DNA of 64,000 nt from an uncultured Treponema sp. Lineage in GTDB: Bacteria; Spirochaetota; Spirochaetia; Treponematales; Treponemataceae. The stretch covers positions 7,724 to 71,723 of the forward strand of contig CALFJF010000005.1 in the NCBI GenBank assembly GCA_937877535.1. Reading direction: 5' to 3'. The translations under genes and the position numbers were made by a program. The notes under the pieces are model-generated. The model was not told the DNA's origin and did not search any database. It was given only the letters and a program-made list of their open reading frames with translations. Positions within the stretch are counted from its first letter, which is position 1, and every line of letters begins with the position of its first letter. Shown here in pieces: positions 15,739-24,361 of the stretch.

Positions 15739-17691
15739 ATGGATTTATTTGACACAGAAAAAGAGCAGCGGATTTCCGACCTCGTTCAACTCATAAAAAA
15801 ATATCAAGCGGCGTATTATAACGCGGAGGCGTTGATTTCGGACGCAGAATTCGATTCGCTTTGGGACGAATTAAAATCGCTCGACCCCAAAAATCCGATT
15901 TTGAAAAAAGTCGGCTCGGACTCGATTTCGTTCAAAAAAACGCGGCACAGAATGCCAATGGGAAGTCAAGAAAAGGCTGCGGACGGCGAGGAATTTTTGA
16001 AATGGGCAGAAAATCACGTTTACGACGAATATTTGGTTGAGTACAAACTCGACGGCGCGTCCCTTGAATTGCAATACGATTCTGGAGAATTGGTGCGGGC
16101 GGTTACGCGCGGCGACGGTACAATCGGAGACGACATTACAGCGAACGCAAAAAAAATGGGTGGCGTTCTTTCGATTCTGTTGGATTCAAACGGCAAAAAA
16201 ATCGATTTTACGGGCGCGGTTCGCGGGGAAGTCATAATGAAGCGTTCCGTTCACGCCTCTCTTTACGCAGATAAAGCGAATTGCCGAAATGCCGCAAACG
16301 GCGTTATGAAACGCAAAGACGGCAAAGGCTCTGAACATCTTTCTTTAATCGTGTACGACGCGCTTTCTACAGAAGGCGAAAGTCCTTTTTTGGACGAAGC
16401 AGAAAAAATCGCGTGGCTCAAAAATGCGGGATTTTCGACCGTACGATTGGAAATAAAAAAAACGGCGGAGGACGTAATTGGCTACAGGGCGGAGGTTTTC
16501 GCGTTCCGTCCGTCGCTTGATTATGACATCGACGGGCTTGTGGTAAAGGAAAAGCGCATCGATTTTATTGACGCTTCTCGTGCGCGTCCAGACAGGCAAA
16601 TTGCGTTCAAATTTTCGCTCGACGAAGCAGAAAGTACGCTTCGTGCGGTTGAATGGAGCGAAAGCGGTTCGACGTATACTCCCGTTGGAATTTTTGACGA
16701 AGTACATCTCAACGGAACGAGCGTTCAGAGGGCAAGCCTTGCAAATCCTGCGGCAATCAGAAAATTGGGCGTAAAAATTGGAAGCCGTGTGGTTGTCGTA
16801 AAACGTGGCGAAATTATCCCAAAAATCGAAGCCGTTTTGAGTTCAGACCCTTCGACCGTTCTTCAAGAAATCGAAATTCCTTCAAAATGCTCATCTTGCG
16901 GCTCTGCGCTCATTGACGAAGGAACGCGGCTTTTTTGCCCGTCGCCGTTGTGTCCAAAAAAATCATTGCACAGACTAAAAAAATGGATTTCCGTGCTAGA
17001 CATTCGCGATTTTGGCGACACGCTTATTTCTTCGCTGTTTGCGTCTGGAAAAGTAAAAAACATAAAAGACCTATACAATTTAACAGAAGAAGACCTTTCG
17101 CCGTATTTTTTGGAAGAGGAGTCGCTTGAAAAAGGCAAAGAATCGCTTGGCGCAAAAAAAGTTTTTGACTCGATTCAATCGCACAAGCGCATTTCTCTGG
17201 CGACTTTTGTTGCAGGCTTTGACATTGAAGGCGTGGGAGAAACGGTCGTTCAAAAATTAGTGGACGCAGGATACAATTCGCTTGAAAAATTGTTTTCCGC
17301 GTCTTCCGAGGATTTTTCGCGTGTGTACGGATTCGCAAAAATCATGGCGGAAACGGTTTCAAACGGGCTTTCACATTGCAAATCAGAAATGGAAGAATTG
17401 TCGAGTCTTGGCATTATACAAATCAAAGAAACGGAACAAAATGAGGAAGCTCGTCTTTTAGGAAAATCGTTTTGTTTTACGGGAACGCTTCGCTCAATGG
17501 CTCGTGCGGAGGCGGAAAATCTTGTAAAAGAATTGGGCGGCTCTTGCAAAAGCAGCGTAACAAAAGATTTGTCGTTTCTTGTTACAAACGACACGGAAAG
17601 CGGCTCTGCTAAAAATGCAAAAGCGCAAAAGTACGGTGTAAAAATCATAAACGAAGACGAGTTTTTATCTCTCGTCAAAAAAGAAGCCTAA
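15739..17691 (+). CDS. ligA: NAD-dependent DNA ligase
   Basis: Seals nicks in replication and repair using NAD. 650 residues, close to the usual ~670. Domains: Ia NAD-binding (residues ~1-65, with YYNAEALISDAEFDSLWDEL), adenylation domain with the active lysine in EYKLDGASLEL (~97-107) and VTRGDGTIGDDIT (~118), OB fold (VHLNGTSVQRASLANP, ~320), zinc finger with four Cys (CSSCGSAL then FCPSPLCPKK, ~381-410), helix-hairpin-helix repeats (~420-570) and a C-terminal BRCT domain (LLGKSFCFTGTLRSMARAEA, ~573 on). The ATG at 15739 is preceded by GCGAGGG. Nothing is missing. Confidence 0.96.
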   Translation: MDLFDTEKEQRISDLVQLIKKYQAAYYNAEALISDAEFDSLWDELKSLDPKNPILKKVGSDSISFKKTRHRMPMGSQEKAADGEEFLKWAENHVYDEYLVEYKLDGASLELQYDSGELVRAVTRGDGTIGDDITANAKKMGGVLSILLDSNGKKIDFTGAVRGEVIMKRSVHASLYADKANCRNAANGVMKRKDGKGSEHLSLIVYDALSTEGESPFLDEAEKIAWLKNAGFSTVRLEIKKTAEDVIGYRAEVFAFRPSLDYDIDGLVVKEKRIDFIDASRARPDRQIAFKFSLDEAESTLRAVEWSESGSTYTPVGIFDEVHLNGTSVQRASLANPAAIRKLGVKIGSRVVVVKRGEIIPKIEAVLSSDPSTVLQEIEIPSKCSSCGSALIDEGTRLFCPSPLCPKKSLHRLKKWISVLDIRDFGDTLISSLFASGKVKNIKDLYNLTEEDLSPYFLEEESLEKGKESLGAKKVFDSIQSHKRISLATFVAGFDIEGVGETVVQKLVDAGYNSLEKLFSASSEDFSRVYGFAKIMAETVSNGLSHCKSEMEELSSLGIIQIKETEQNEEARLLGKSFCFTGTLRSMARAEAENLVKELGGSCKSSVTKDLSFLVTNDTESGSAKNAKAQKYGVKIINEDEFLSLVKKEA

Positions 17692-17708
17692 AAAAGTAGG
17701 AAAAATCG

Positions 17709-18332
17709 ATGAAAAAAAACGAGGAAAAAAGCGGCGGACGGATTTTTCGCGTGCTTTCTTTGATTTTTATTTTGATTTTGGTTTTATTTGCCTCGTTTTA
17801 TCTTTTTTTGTTTGTGCGTTGTTTTGGCGCGGAAGAGAAAATCGGTTTTTTAAAAGAATGTGCGATTATGCGCGTGGAATTGTACGGTTCGTCTGCGGGA
17901 ACAGTGAGCGCGCGGCTCGCCCTGCTTGACACGTCTGGAAAAGAATTTGCCGTTTTAGACCGTTCGTGGCGCGGGGACGTTCTTTCTGTGGATTTTTCGA
18001 GCGCGTCGTTTGGAGAGCGCACGTTTTTGTTTCCAGTTGCGGTTAGTTCCGCGCGGTATTTAAGTGGCGGGGACAGGCGAACGTACCGCGGAACGCCTCT
18101 TTCGCGCTATTATTTGTACGACGGCGAGTGCGCGTTTTTAGATTCTTCGTTTTCAAAAAAAAGTCGCCGCGCTCTTTATGACCTTGCTTCTTTTGCCATT
18201 TGGCAGTCGTCAAAATTCCGCTCGTCTTATTCATCGGTTACTTCTCTTGACCTTTCTGCTTTAGAGCGCGGCATTACGTACGAAATCTACGCAGATTTTT
18301 CTAGCGGTTCGTTGCGGCTTTCTCGAACGTAA
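17709..18332 (+). CDS. Small membrane-anchored protein, function unknown
   Basis: A 207-residue protein with a short basic cytoplasmic N-terminus, one transmembrane helix (~14-34, FRVLSLIFILILVLFASFYL) and an extracytoplasmic domain rich in Ser, Arg and Tyr. The domain appears strand-rich (RVELYGSSAGTVSARLALLD; YEIYADFSSGSLRLSRT at the end). No family recognised. It starts 17 nt after ligA. Its last 32 bases overlap the 3' end of the convergent M23 peptidase gene, so there is no room for separate terminators. Confidence 0.6.
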   Translation: MKKNEEKSGGRIFRVLSLIFILILVLFASFYLFLFVRCFGAEEKIGFLKECAIMRVELYGSSAGTVSARLALLDTSGKEFAVLDRSWRGDVLSVDFSSASFGERTFLFPVAVSSARYLSGGDRRTYRGTPLSRYYLYDGECAFLDSSFSKKSRRALYDLASFAIWQSSKFRSSYSSVTSLDLSALERGITYEIYADFSSGSLRLSRT

Positions 18333-19290
18333 AATCTCCGGTAAAAAAATCAGGGCTGACTGCTTCCATGTTCAGTCGCATTTCCCAATGCAAATGCGGT
18401 CCTGTTGCAAGCCCTGTTTTTCCCGAAAGACCGATTAAATCGCCGCACTTTACGATGTCGCCTTCTTTGACTTTGAGTTCTTTTTGATGATAGTAAAGGC
18501 TGTAAAGTCCTGGCAAATGCTCGATTACAGTTGAATATCCCGTTGAAATTCTAAATTCTGCGAGAACGACTTTTCCGCTAGCGCACGCGCGAACTTCGCT
18601 TCCTTCGGGAACGCCGTAGTCGATTCCGTAATGAAGGCTCGTTGAAGACTTGCCGTTTGTGTAGGCGTAAACTCGTCTGTCTGCAAAAAACGACGTTCGG
18701 CGCGTGGCTTTTGTGGGCGGCAGCATTGGCAAAAGAGAGCGAACGGCGGTTTCGTTTCTTGTTTCAAGGATTTTGTTGAGTTTTTTGATTTGCTTCCATC
18801 GTTCGTCGGAGTCGTTCGTTTTTATCGCCGTGTTTCTCGCGTCAAGTTGTATCGTTTCGCTTACAAACTCTTTTTTGACAACGTTTATGGAAATCGATTC
18901 GCTTTTTTTGATTCCGTTTATGGAAAAATCAATCGTAACAACGCCTTTTCCCGCAGTCAAATACGAAGAAAGCGGAAGACCTGCAAGGAGCGCGGTGCGT
19001 TTTTTTTCAGAATTGTCTGGAATCTCGTAAAATGCGGTTTTTCCCACACTTTTTCCGTCTTTTGAAAACGAAAGAAGCGCACTCATGTTGCCTTTTACGT
19101 TCAGCGGAGCGCAAAGTCGTACAAAAACGGCATCTCCTGGGCACACGTTTTCTTGATAAAAAATCGTAATCGCCTCATTTCCTTCAAAATTGTTTCCAAA
19201 AGAAGAGAGCGAAATCTCTTTTGATTCTGAAAAAACAGTTTGCGCCACAAAAAGCGCAATCAATGCAAAAATCGTGGATTTGATTTTCAT
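18301..19290 (-). CDS. Exported M23-family peptidase (LytM-type)
   Basis: A 329-residue exported zinc peptidase or peptidase-like protein expected to cut or bind peptidoglycan cross-links. It has a signal peptide (KIKSTIFALIALFVAQTVFS), an Ig-like N-terminal region (~25-165), and a C-terminal M23 domain with the zinc ligands intact: LHYGIDYGVP (H and D, ~219) and GPHLHWEMR (~300), plus the usual GYSTVIEHLPGLYSLYYH core. GGAGGAAAAA in front of the ATG at 19290 decides the start over an ATG four codons upstream. recJ ends 23 nt upstream on the same strand. The stop lies inside the convergent gene's coding end. Confidence 0.87.
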   Translation of the reverse strand: MKIKSTIFALIALFVAQTVFSESKEISLSSFGNNFEGNEAITIFYQENVCPGDAVFVRLCAPLNVKGNMSALLSFSKDGKSVGKTAFYEIPDNSEKKRTALLAGLPLSSYLTAGKGVVTIDFSINGIKKSESISINVVKKEFVSETIQLDARNTAIKTNDSDERWKQIKKLNKILETRNETAVRSLLPMLPPTKATRRTSFFADRRVYAYTNGKSSTSLHYGIDYGVPEGSEVRACASGKVVLAEFRISTGYSTVIEHLPGLYSLYYHQKELKVKEGDIVKCGDLIGLSGKTGLATGPHLHWEMRLNMEAVSPDFFTGDFTFEKAATNR

Positions 19291-19313
19291 TTTTTCCTCC
19301 ATTTTATTTTTTG

Positions 19314-21464
19314 TTACACAACTTTTTTGATGTCTTTAATTATCATTTGCGGTTTTTCGATTCCTTGATAGACGTTTCGACCAACGCTATAAAGAACGTC
19401 AACTTTGTCGCCTTTTTCAAAATCGCGGTGGAGCATTTGTGCGCCGCCCCAAATCATCGCTGGCCATTTTGTTTCTTTGCAATCAAAAATGATTTTCAAA
19501 TGTTGCTTTTCGCCTTTTCCCACAATTTGGCAGTCGTCGATTTTGAGCGCGCGGCTCATAAAAATCAATTCGCGATTTTCTTCGCCGTAAGGCTCAAAAG
19601 AATCCGCAATGTCAAGAATCGCTGGAGTCAAAAATCGCTCTGGAATTTCTGCGTCAACGTCAAATTGCTCGCTTTCGTCTTCGCCGAGTTTGATTTTTTT
19701 GCACGCTTTTTTGACTTCTTGCAAAAATTCGTCAGTGCGCTCTTTTTTGAACGAAAATCCTGCTGCGTAATTATGACCGCCATAACTTATAAATAAAGAG
19801 CCGTCTTTTCCGCACGAATCCAAAAACGTCAAAAATTCCGTAGCGTCAAACTGTCTGCAACTTCGCATTGAGCCGATTGCCACGTCGCCTACGCTTGTGA
19901 TTGCCATTGACGGAACGTTGTACGTTGAAACGAGTTTTCCTGCAAGAATCCCAGAAACGCCTCTGTTTACGCGCTCGTCAACGATTACGCACAATTTTCC
20001 GTCGTGTTCTTCGATTGATTTTTTTGCTTGAACGCACCCCAATTCCCAGGCAAGTGCGCCGAGCCGTTTGCGCTCTTCGTTCATTTCGATGATTTTTTTG
20101 GAAATCTCTTCGCGCTTTGCCGCGTCTTTTTCAAGAAGCAGGCGCAAGCCGATTTCTGGCTGCCGAAGTCTTCCCGTTGCGTTCAAAACGGGAATGACGT
20201 TCCAAGAAAGAATCGTTGACGTGATTCGCTTTCCAAGGATTTCTTGTTTTGAAAAAAGTTCTTTTAGCCCTTCTCGAACCAAATCGGGATTTGAAAGGCT
20301 TTTTGTTCCGTTTTTGACAAAGATTCGATTTTCGTCAAGAAGCGGCATTATGTCAGAAAGCGCGGCGAGCGCTACCAGTTGCAAATCGCGCTCGTCGAGG
20401 CGGAAATTGTTTCCGTCTTCTAGAACTTTTTGCGTGCAATACGTTACAAAAAGATTGAAAAACGTTTCAATTTCTCCGCTTTCTTCTGGTTTGTACGTTG
20501 CCATTTTTGATTTTCCTTTCAAATCTTCAAGCGAGAGAGCGGAAGCCCATTTCCAAACCTTTGCCGCGTCTTCCCTAAAATCAATGAGCGAAAAATCGAC
20601 TTCGTTTCCAAATGCTTTTGTTAAGGCGGCGCGCGTTTTTTTCTCGTTCCACACAAAAATTTGCTCGCCGCTCAAAAAATCGGGGAGTTTTGTTTCAAAA
20701 ATGCTCGAAAAATCGGTTACCGAAACGGCAATTTTTTCTCTTTGAACGAGATTTTTTGTTCTGACCGCTTCGATTTTTACGCTGCCGTTTTGTTCAATCG
20801 TGGCAAAAAGCAGCGCGAATCTTCCTTTGTAAAGATTCGTTTGCGAAAACCTAAGCGCACTTGCAACTTTGTACGCCACGGCGCATCCTGAAATGTCTTT
20901 GAACGGGTAGCCCGAATCTGCGCATTTTGGGTCGATTATGAGCGCGTCGGGGAGCAGTTCGGGCGGATTGTGGTGGTCAAGGACAATCGTTTCAATGCCT
21001 TTTTTTTGCGCATAAGCGATTTCTTCAACGTTTGAGATTCCGCAATCAACGGTAACGATTAAAGAACCGCCTTCTTTTTCAAATTCGTCTATTGCATTTT
21101 TGTTGAGTCCGTAAGGGTCGTTTCCCGATGGAAGCCGCCAGCGAACGTCAAGTTCCAACGCCGAAAAAGAATCAAAAAGCAGAGCCGTTGACGTAATGCC
21201 GTCCACGTCCGAATCGCCAAAAATCAATACTTTTTCGCCATCTTTTTGAGCGCGAAGAAGCCTGTCAACGACCTTTTCCATGTTTGAAAAAAGAAATGGG
21301 TTGTGCAAAAAGCGCGAACTGTCTTCAAGAAAAAAAAGAATATCTTTTCCTTTTGTAATGCCACGCCGCGCAAGAATCGAGGCTGTCAGCGCGTCGATTC
21401 CGTATGTTTTGCTTATCGAAAGGACGGTTTCTTTTGGGATATTTCGTTTGTTCCAATTTTTCAT
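19314..21464 (-). CDS. recJ: Single-stranded-DNA-specific exonuclease RecJ
   Basis: A 5'-3' ssDNA exonuclease in recombination and mismatch repair. 716 residues; longer than many (~570) because of an insertion at about 190-310 that includes the charged stretch RTKNLVQREKIAVSVTDF. DHH-phosphoesterase motifs: IFGDSDVDGITSTALL (~80), VTVDCGISN (~138), VLDHHNPPE (~162), and the DHHA1 motif SYGGHNYAAGFSF (~565). A C-terminal OB-type domain ends the protein. AAGGACG precedes the ATG. It lies between the nucleoside phosphorylase (15 nt) and the M23 peptidase (23 nt), probably one operon. Confidence 0.92.
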   Translation of the reverse strand: MKNWNKRNIPKETVLSISKTYGIDALTASILARRGITKGKDILFFLEDSSRFLHNPFLFSNMEKVVDRLLRAQKDGEKVLIFGDSDVDGITSTALLFDSFSALELDVRWRLPSGNDPYGLNKNAIDEFEKEGGSLIVTVDCGISNVEEIAYAQKKGIETIVLDHHNPPELLPDALIIDPKCADSGYPFKDISGCAVAYKVASALRFSQTNLYKGRFALLFATIEQNGSVKIEAVRTKNLVQREKIAVSVTDFSSIFETKLPDFLSGEQIFVWNEKKTRAALTKAFGNEVDFSLIDFREDAAKVWKWASALSLEDLKGKSKMATYKPEESGEIETFFNLFVTYCTQKVLEDGNNFRLDERDLQLVALAALSDIMPLLDENRIFVKNGTKSLSNPDLVREGLKELFSKQEILGKRITSTILSWNVIPVLNATGRLRQPEIGLRLLLEKDAAKREEISKKIIEMNEERKRLGALAWELGCVQAKKSIEEHDGKLCVIVDERVNRGVSGILAGKLVSTYNVPSMAITSVGDVAIGSMRSCRQFDATEFLTFLDSCGKDGSLFISYGGHNYAAGFSFKKERTDEFLQEVKKACKKIKLGEDESEQFDVDAEIPERFLTPAILDIADSFEPYGEENRELIFMSRALKIDDCQIVGKGEKQHLKIIFDCKETKWPAMIWGGAQMLHRDFEKGDKVDVLYSVGRNVYQGIEKPQMIIKDIKKVV

Positions 21465-21479
21465 TTTTTCGTCCTTTTT

Positions 21480-22793
21480 TTAAGAAATCGATTTTATGAT
21501 AAGACTTTTTTGCTCGCCCTGTTCGCTTTTGTACGAAACCGCTTCGGAAAGCATTTTGACGGCATCTGTAAGACATGCTTCGTTTTTTCCGTAACATTCG
21601 ATGATTTCTTCGCCTTTTTGGACTTTTTCGCCTTCGATTTTCCGAAAAATAAAGCCCGCGTCCGCGCACACGTCGTCTTCCGCGCGATTTCGTCCAACTC
21701 CAAGATACACGCCCGCAAGTCCAATTTTGAATGCGTCGAGTGAAAGAAAACCTGATTCTTGTGCGCAAAAAATCGTTTTGTGTGTTCCGCGCCTTTTTTG
21801 TATTTCAGAAAGCAGATTCTCTGCGTTTCCGCCTTGCTTTTCGACGTTTTTCAAAAAAAGGGCAAGTGCGCGTCCCGACTTCACCGCTTCTTCCATTTTT
21901 TTTCGCGCCTCTTTATGATTTTTTGCGTTTTTTGAAAGAACGAGCATTTCTTCTCCGAGCCGATACGTGAGTTCCATTACGTCGGCAGGTCCTTCGCCTT
22001 TTAGACAGTGGATTGTTTCTTCGATTTCAAGGAAATTGCCAACTGTGCGACCGAGCGGACTTTCCATTCTTGTGATGAGCGCGCTCGCCTTTTTTTCCAT
22101 CGCCTTTGCCGTTTCCACAAGAAACACGGCGAGTTTTTCAGCATCTTCAGGCGTTTTCATAAACGCGCCCGTTCCGCATTTTACGTCAAAAACCAACGCG
22201 TCGGCTCCTTCCGCAATTTTTTTTGAAAGAATCGAAGCCGTGATGAGAGGAACGCTTTCAACCGTTGCCGTAACGTCTCGGAGGGCGTACATTTTTTTAT
22301 CCGCGGGAGCGATTTTGGGCGTTTGCCCCATCATCGCGTATCCGTCAGAAAGCACGAGAGAACGAAATTCGTCTTCGCTCAAATTCACGCGATACCCTTT
22401 TATTGACTCAAGTTTGTCGAGCGTTCCGCCCGTGTGTCCCAAGGCTCGCCCGCTCATCATCGGGTCTTTTACGCCAAGACTTGCTACAATCGGAGCGAGG
22501 GGCAGGGAGATTTTATCTCCCACGCCGCCTGTGGAATGTTTGTCGGTAAAAATCGTTTCTGCGTTTGCGCCGTTTTTGTGAAAATCAATCGAATCTCCAG
22601 AATTGAGCATTGCCCGCGTGAGCGCACCCGTTTCTTCAAACGTCATTCCGTTAAAATAAACCGCCATTAAAAACGCACTCATCTGATAGTCCAGAACTTC
22701 GCCCGAAACATACCCGTTTACCAGAAACTCGATTTCCTCTTTTTGGAGCGTTTCGCCGTTTCTTTTTTTCATTATGATGTCAACCGCTCTCAT
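21480..22793 (-). CDS. deoA: Thymidine / pyrimidine-nucleoside phosphorylase
   Basis: Cleaves thymidine or other pyrimidine nucleosides with phosphate to base plus (deoxy)ribose-1-phosphate, for nucleoside salvage. 437 residues, normal. Seen: N-terminal MRAVDIIMKKRNGETL, the phosphate loop DKHSTGGVGDK (~83-93), MSGRALGHTGGTLDKLES (~112), the substrate-site KIAEGADALVFDVKCGTGAF (~190-210) and the C-terminal alpha/beta domain. DeoA and Pdp are hard to tell apart from sequence, so the symbol is provisional. First gene of a deoA-recJ-M23 run; GGGG precedes the ATG by 6 nt. Confidence 0.88.
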   Translation of the reverse strand: MRAVDIIMKKRNGETLQKEEIEFLVNGYVSGEVLDYQMSAFLMAVYFNGMTFEETGALTRAMLNSGDSIDFHKNGANAETIFTDKHSTGGVGDKISLPLAPIVASLGVKDPMMSGRALGHTGGTLDKLESIKGYRVNLSEDEFRSLVLSDGYAMMGQTPKIAPADKKMYALRDVTATVESVPLITASILSKKIAEGADALVFDVKCGTGAFMKTPEDAEKLAVFLVETAKAMEKKASALITRMESPLGRTVGNFLEIEETIHCLKGEGPADVMELTYRLGEEMLVLSKNAKNHKEARKKMEEAVKSGRALALFLKNVEKQGGNAENLLSEIQKRRGTHKTIFCAQESGFLSLDAFKIGLAGVYLGVGRNRAEDDVCADAGFIFRKIEGEKVQKGEEIIECYGKNEACLTDAVKMLSEAVSYKSEQGEQKSLIIKSIS

Positions 22794-22906
22794 GTTTTTC
22801 CCCTGTTTTCTATAATTTTTGGATTCGGTTAGTGAATTTATGAAAATCCCCCGCCGATTTTTTTGTCATTTTTAGAAACTCGCTTTATCGAAATGAAAAT
22901 TTGACT

Positions 22907-23698
22907 TTACAAAAATACCTCCGTTGCTCTTACGCTTTTGAGCGGAAACGCAATCGCGTTTTCTATGAGCGACAGGCAAAACGTGCGCGCGTCAAAAAGA
23001 ACTTCGCTTGTGAGTGGAATTGCCCGCGCTTCTTTTGGCGACAACGTGGACACGTTCCAAAGATATTCGAGTACGGAAGAAGGAACTTTTGAAAGCCGTG
23101 ATTCTTCGTTTTTGACGCAGTTTCCACACACAAAAGCCTTTTCAATCCAGTCAAACCAATCATATTCGCGTTTCAATGATACACGAGCCGATTCATTTTT
23201 TCCACGTAAAAAAACGAATCGCTCTGCGCAGCGCGAACACTCAAAAATGCTCGGTCGCTCGCCAAGAATGTCAAGGTATCTCCACAAAAATCGCACAAAT
23301 CCACGACGAGATTCGTCATCGTCAAAATAATCCATTCCGTCCAAAAACGCATTTGCTAAAATCCACGATTCAGCGGGACTTCCAGCGGCTTTTGTGCGAA
23401 TCAAAATCTCCGTCATAATTTCTGCTTGCGCACTTTTTACAAGGCTTTCCCGAATTGAAAGGCGGCATTTTTCCACTAAAAAGTCGCTTATTTTGCAATT
23501 TTTTTTTGATTCGTCGCGGTAAAGCCACACTTTTCCAGAATTCAGCGGAGAAACGAGCGAGCGTAGTTTGCTTTTTGCGCCGCCGTAAAGAGTCGCTCGA
23601 ACGATTCCTTCGTCTTCGGTTAAAATCGTAACGTCTTTGTTTAATTCTCCTTTGGAATTCAAAGCCAAAATGAGCGCGTTTTTCGTGATGTTTCGCAT
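22907..23698 (-). CDS. recO: DNA repair protein RecO
   Basis: RecO anneals SSB-coated ssDNA and helps RecR load RecA. 263 residues from the chosen start, typical. The N-terminal OB fold (NALILALNSKGELNKDVTILTEDEG, read in two parts) passes into a helical domain, then a zinc-binding module with two Cys pairs: CSRCAERF (~168) and VCGNC (~204). The start at 23698 gives the expected N-terminus; an ATG 22 codons upstream would overlap the promoter. No Shine-Dalgarno is present and TACAAT is 7 nt upstream, so it is probably leaderless. It stands alone; 22794-22906 on the far side holds no gene. Confidence 0.88.
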   Translation of the reverse strand: MRNITKNALILALNSKGELNKDVTILTEDEGIVRATLYGGAKSKLRSLVSPLNSGKVWLYRDESKKNCKISDFLVEKCRLSIRESLVKSAQAEIMTEILIRTKAAGSPAESWILANAFLDGMDYFDDDESRRGFVRFLWRYLDILGERPSIFECSRCAERFVFLRGKNESARVSLKREYDWFDWIEKAFVCGNCVKNEESRLSKVPSSVLEYLWNVSTLSPKEARAIPLTSEVLFDARTFCLSLIENAIAFPLKSVRATEVFL

Positions 23699-23711
23699 AA
23701 AAGAAATTGTA
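23699..23711 (-). promoter_or_regulatory. -10 box of a probable leaderless recO promoter
   Basis: Minus-strand TACAAT (23706-23711) is followed by TTCTTTT and the ATG at 23698, a 7-nt gap. A weak TTCTCA lies 16 nt further upstream as a possible -35. Confidence 0.45.
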
Positions 23712-23795
23712 GCGTTTTTTTTGCTTTTGAGAATAGAAATTTGTGGAAACGCTGTTTTGAGCATTCTAAAAAAAATCCAAAAAATCGTGCGCCAT

Positions 23796-23824
23796 TTGAC
23801 AGCAAAGGGGTATTTCTTTACAAT
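23796..23824 (+). promoter_or_regulatory. Strong sigma-70 promoter for the rpoZ-like gene
   Basis: A consensus TTGACA (23796-23801), a 17-nt spacer and TACAAT (23819-23824). The start codon follows at 23854 with AGGAG at 23841-23845. One of the clearest promoters in the window. Confidence 0.8.
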
Positions 23825-23853
23825 TTTTGAACGTTTTTATAGGAGTGCTAGCC

Positions 23854-24060
23854 ATGATTTTTCCGTTGGAACAACTTGTAAAATTTTCTGGCAACGTTTA
23901 CGAAGCCACGGCAGCAGCGAGTCGTCGCGCGTTTCAACTTGCCATGACGCAGGATTCTGTCATATTTGAAAACGAAAATGACGGAAAAACCGTATCCGTT
24001 GCGGCAAAACAGATTTTCGGTTCTGATGTCCATTACAAAATCGGAGAGTCAAATTCGTAA
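23854..24060 (+). CDS. rpoZ: Probable DNA-directed RNA polymerase omega subunit
   Basis: A 68-residue protein. Residues ~6-30 (QLVKFSGNVYEATAAASRRA then FQLAM) match the omega pattern in which a helix carries N-x-Y/F-E followed by A-A-x-R/K-R-A-x-Q-L, the segment that clamps the beta-prime C-terminus. A second helix (KTVSVAAKQIFGSD) and a short acidic tail complete it. Spirochaetal omegas are divergent, so I rate this probable. AGGAG sits 8 nt before ATG; an upstream in-frame ATG at 23827 precedes that site. It is 97 nt upstream of the tiny ribosomal-protein gene, which has its own promoter. Confidence 0.65.
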   Translation: MIFPLEQLVKFSGNVYEATAAASRRAFQLAMTQDSVIFENENDGKTVSVAAKQIFGSDVHYKIGESNS

Positions 24061-24094
24061 AATCTTTTTCGTATTTTGAAAATCAATAGAATGA

Positions 24095-24123
24095 TTGACG
24101 AATAACGCGATTTTATGAATAAT
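24095..24123 (+). promoter_or_regulatory. Promoter for the bS22-like gene
   Basis: TTGACG (24095-24100), 17-nt spacer, AATAAT (24118-24123), 34 nt before the ATG at 24158. A second TTGACA begins at 24123 but has no partnered -10. Confidence 0.6.
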
Positions 24124-24157
24124 TGACAAAACATATTAAAAAAAAGGAGAGCCTTTC

Positions 24158-24247
24158 ATGCCTTGTGGAAAAAAGAGAAAGCGCCAAAAAATGGCAACAC
24201 ATAAGCGAAAGAAGATGCTGAGACGAAACAGACATAAGAGCAAGTAA
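24158..24247 (+). CDS. AURKAIP1/COX24-domain small ribosomal protein (bS22-like)
   Basis: A 29-residue, extremely basic protein starting MPCGKKRKRQKMATHKRKK and ending RRNRHKSK. This matches the AURKAIP1/COX24 domain found as a stand-alone mini-protein in several phyla including spirochaetes, which in Mycobacterium and Borrelia ribosomes is bS22, bound to 16S rRNA near the decoding and subunit-interface region. Evidence that it is real: AAAAAGGAGAG 8 nt before the ATG, its own promoter, and a strong terminator 27 nt after the stop. Automated annotation often misses genes this small. The family match is from memory of the K/R pattern, not a search. Confidence 0.82.
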   Translation: MPCGKKRKRQKMATHKRKKMLRRNRHKSK

Positions 24248-24274
24248 GGCTCTCGTCTGGATGTCAATGGGCGA

Positions 24275-24315
24275 AAAGACCGCGAAAGTTTCAGAAACTC
24301 CGCGGTCTTTTTTTT
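24275..24315 (+). terminator. Intrinsic terminator after the bS22-like gene
   Basis: A 9-bp stem AAGACCGCG/CGCGGTCTT (24276-24284 and 24301-24309) followed by a run of eight or more T. It separates the small-protein transcript from dxs. Confidence 0.9.
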
Positions 24316-24361
24316 GAATCAAAATCAAAAATCAAATTAAGGCAAAAGGGGGAGCGCGAAT

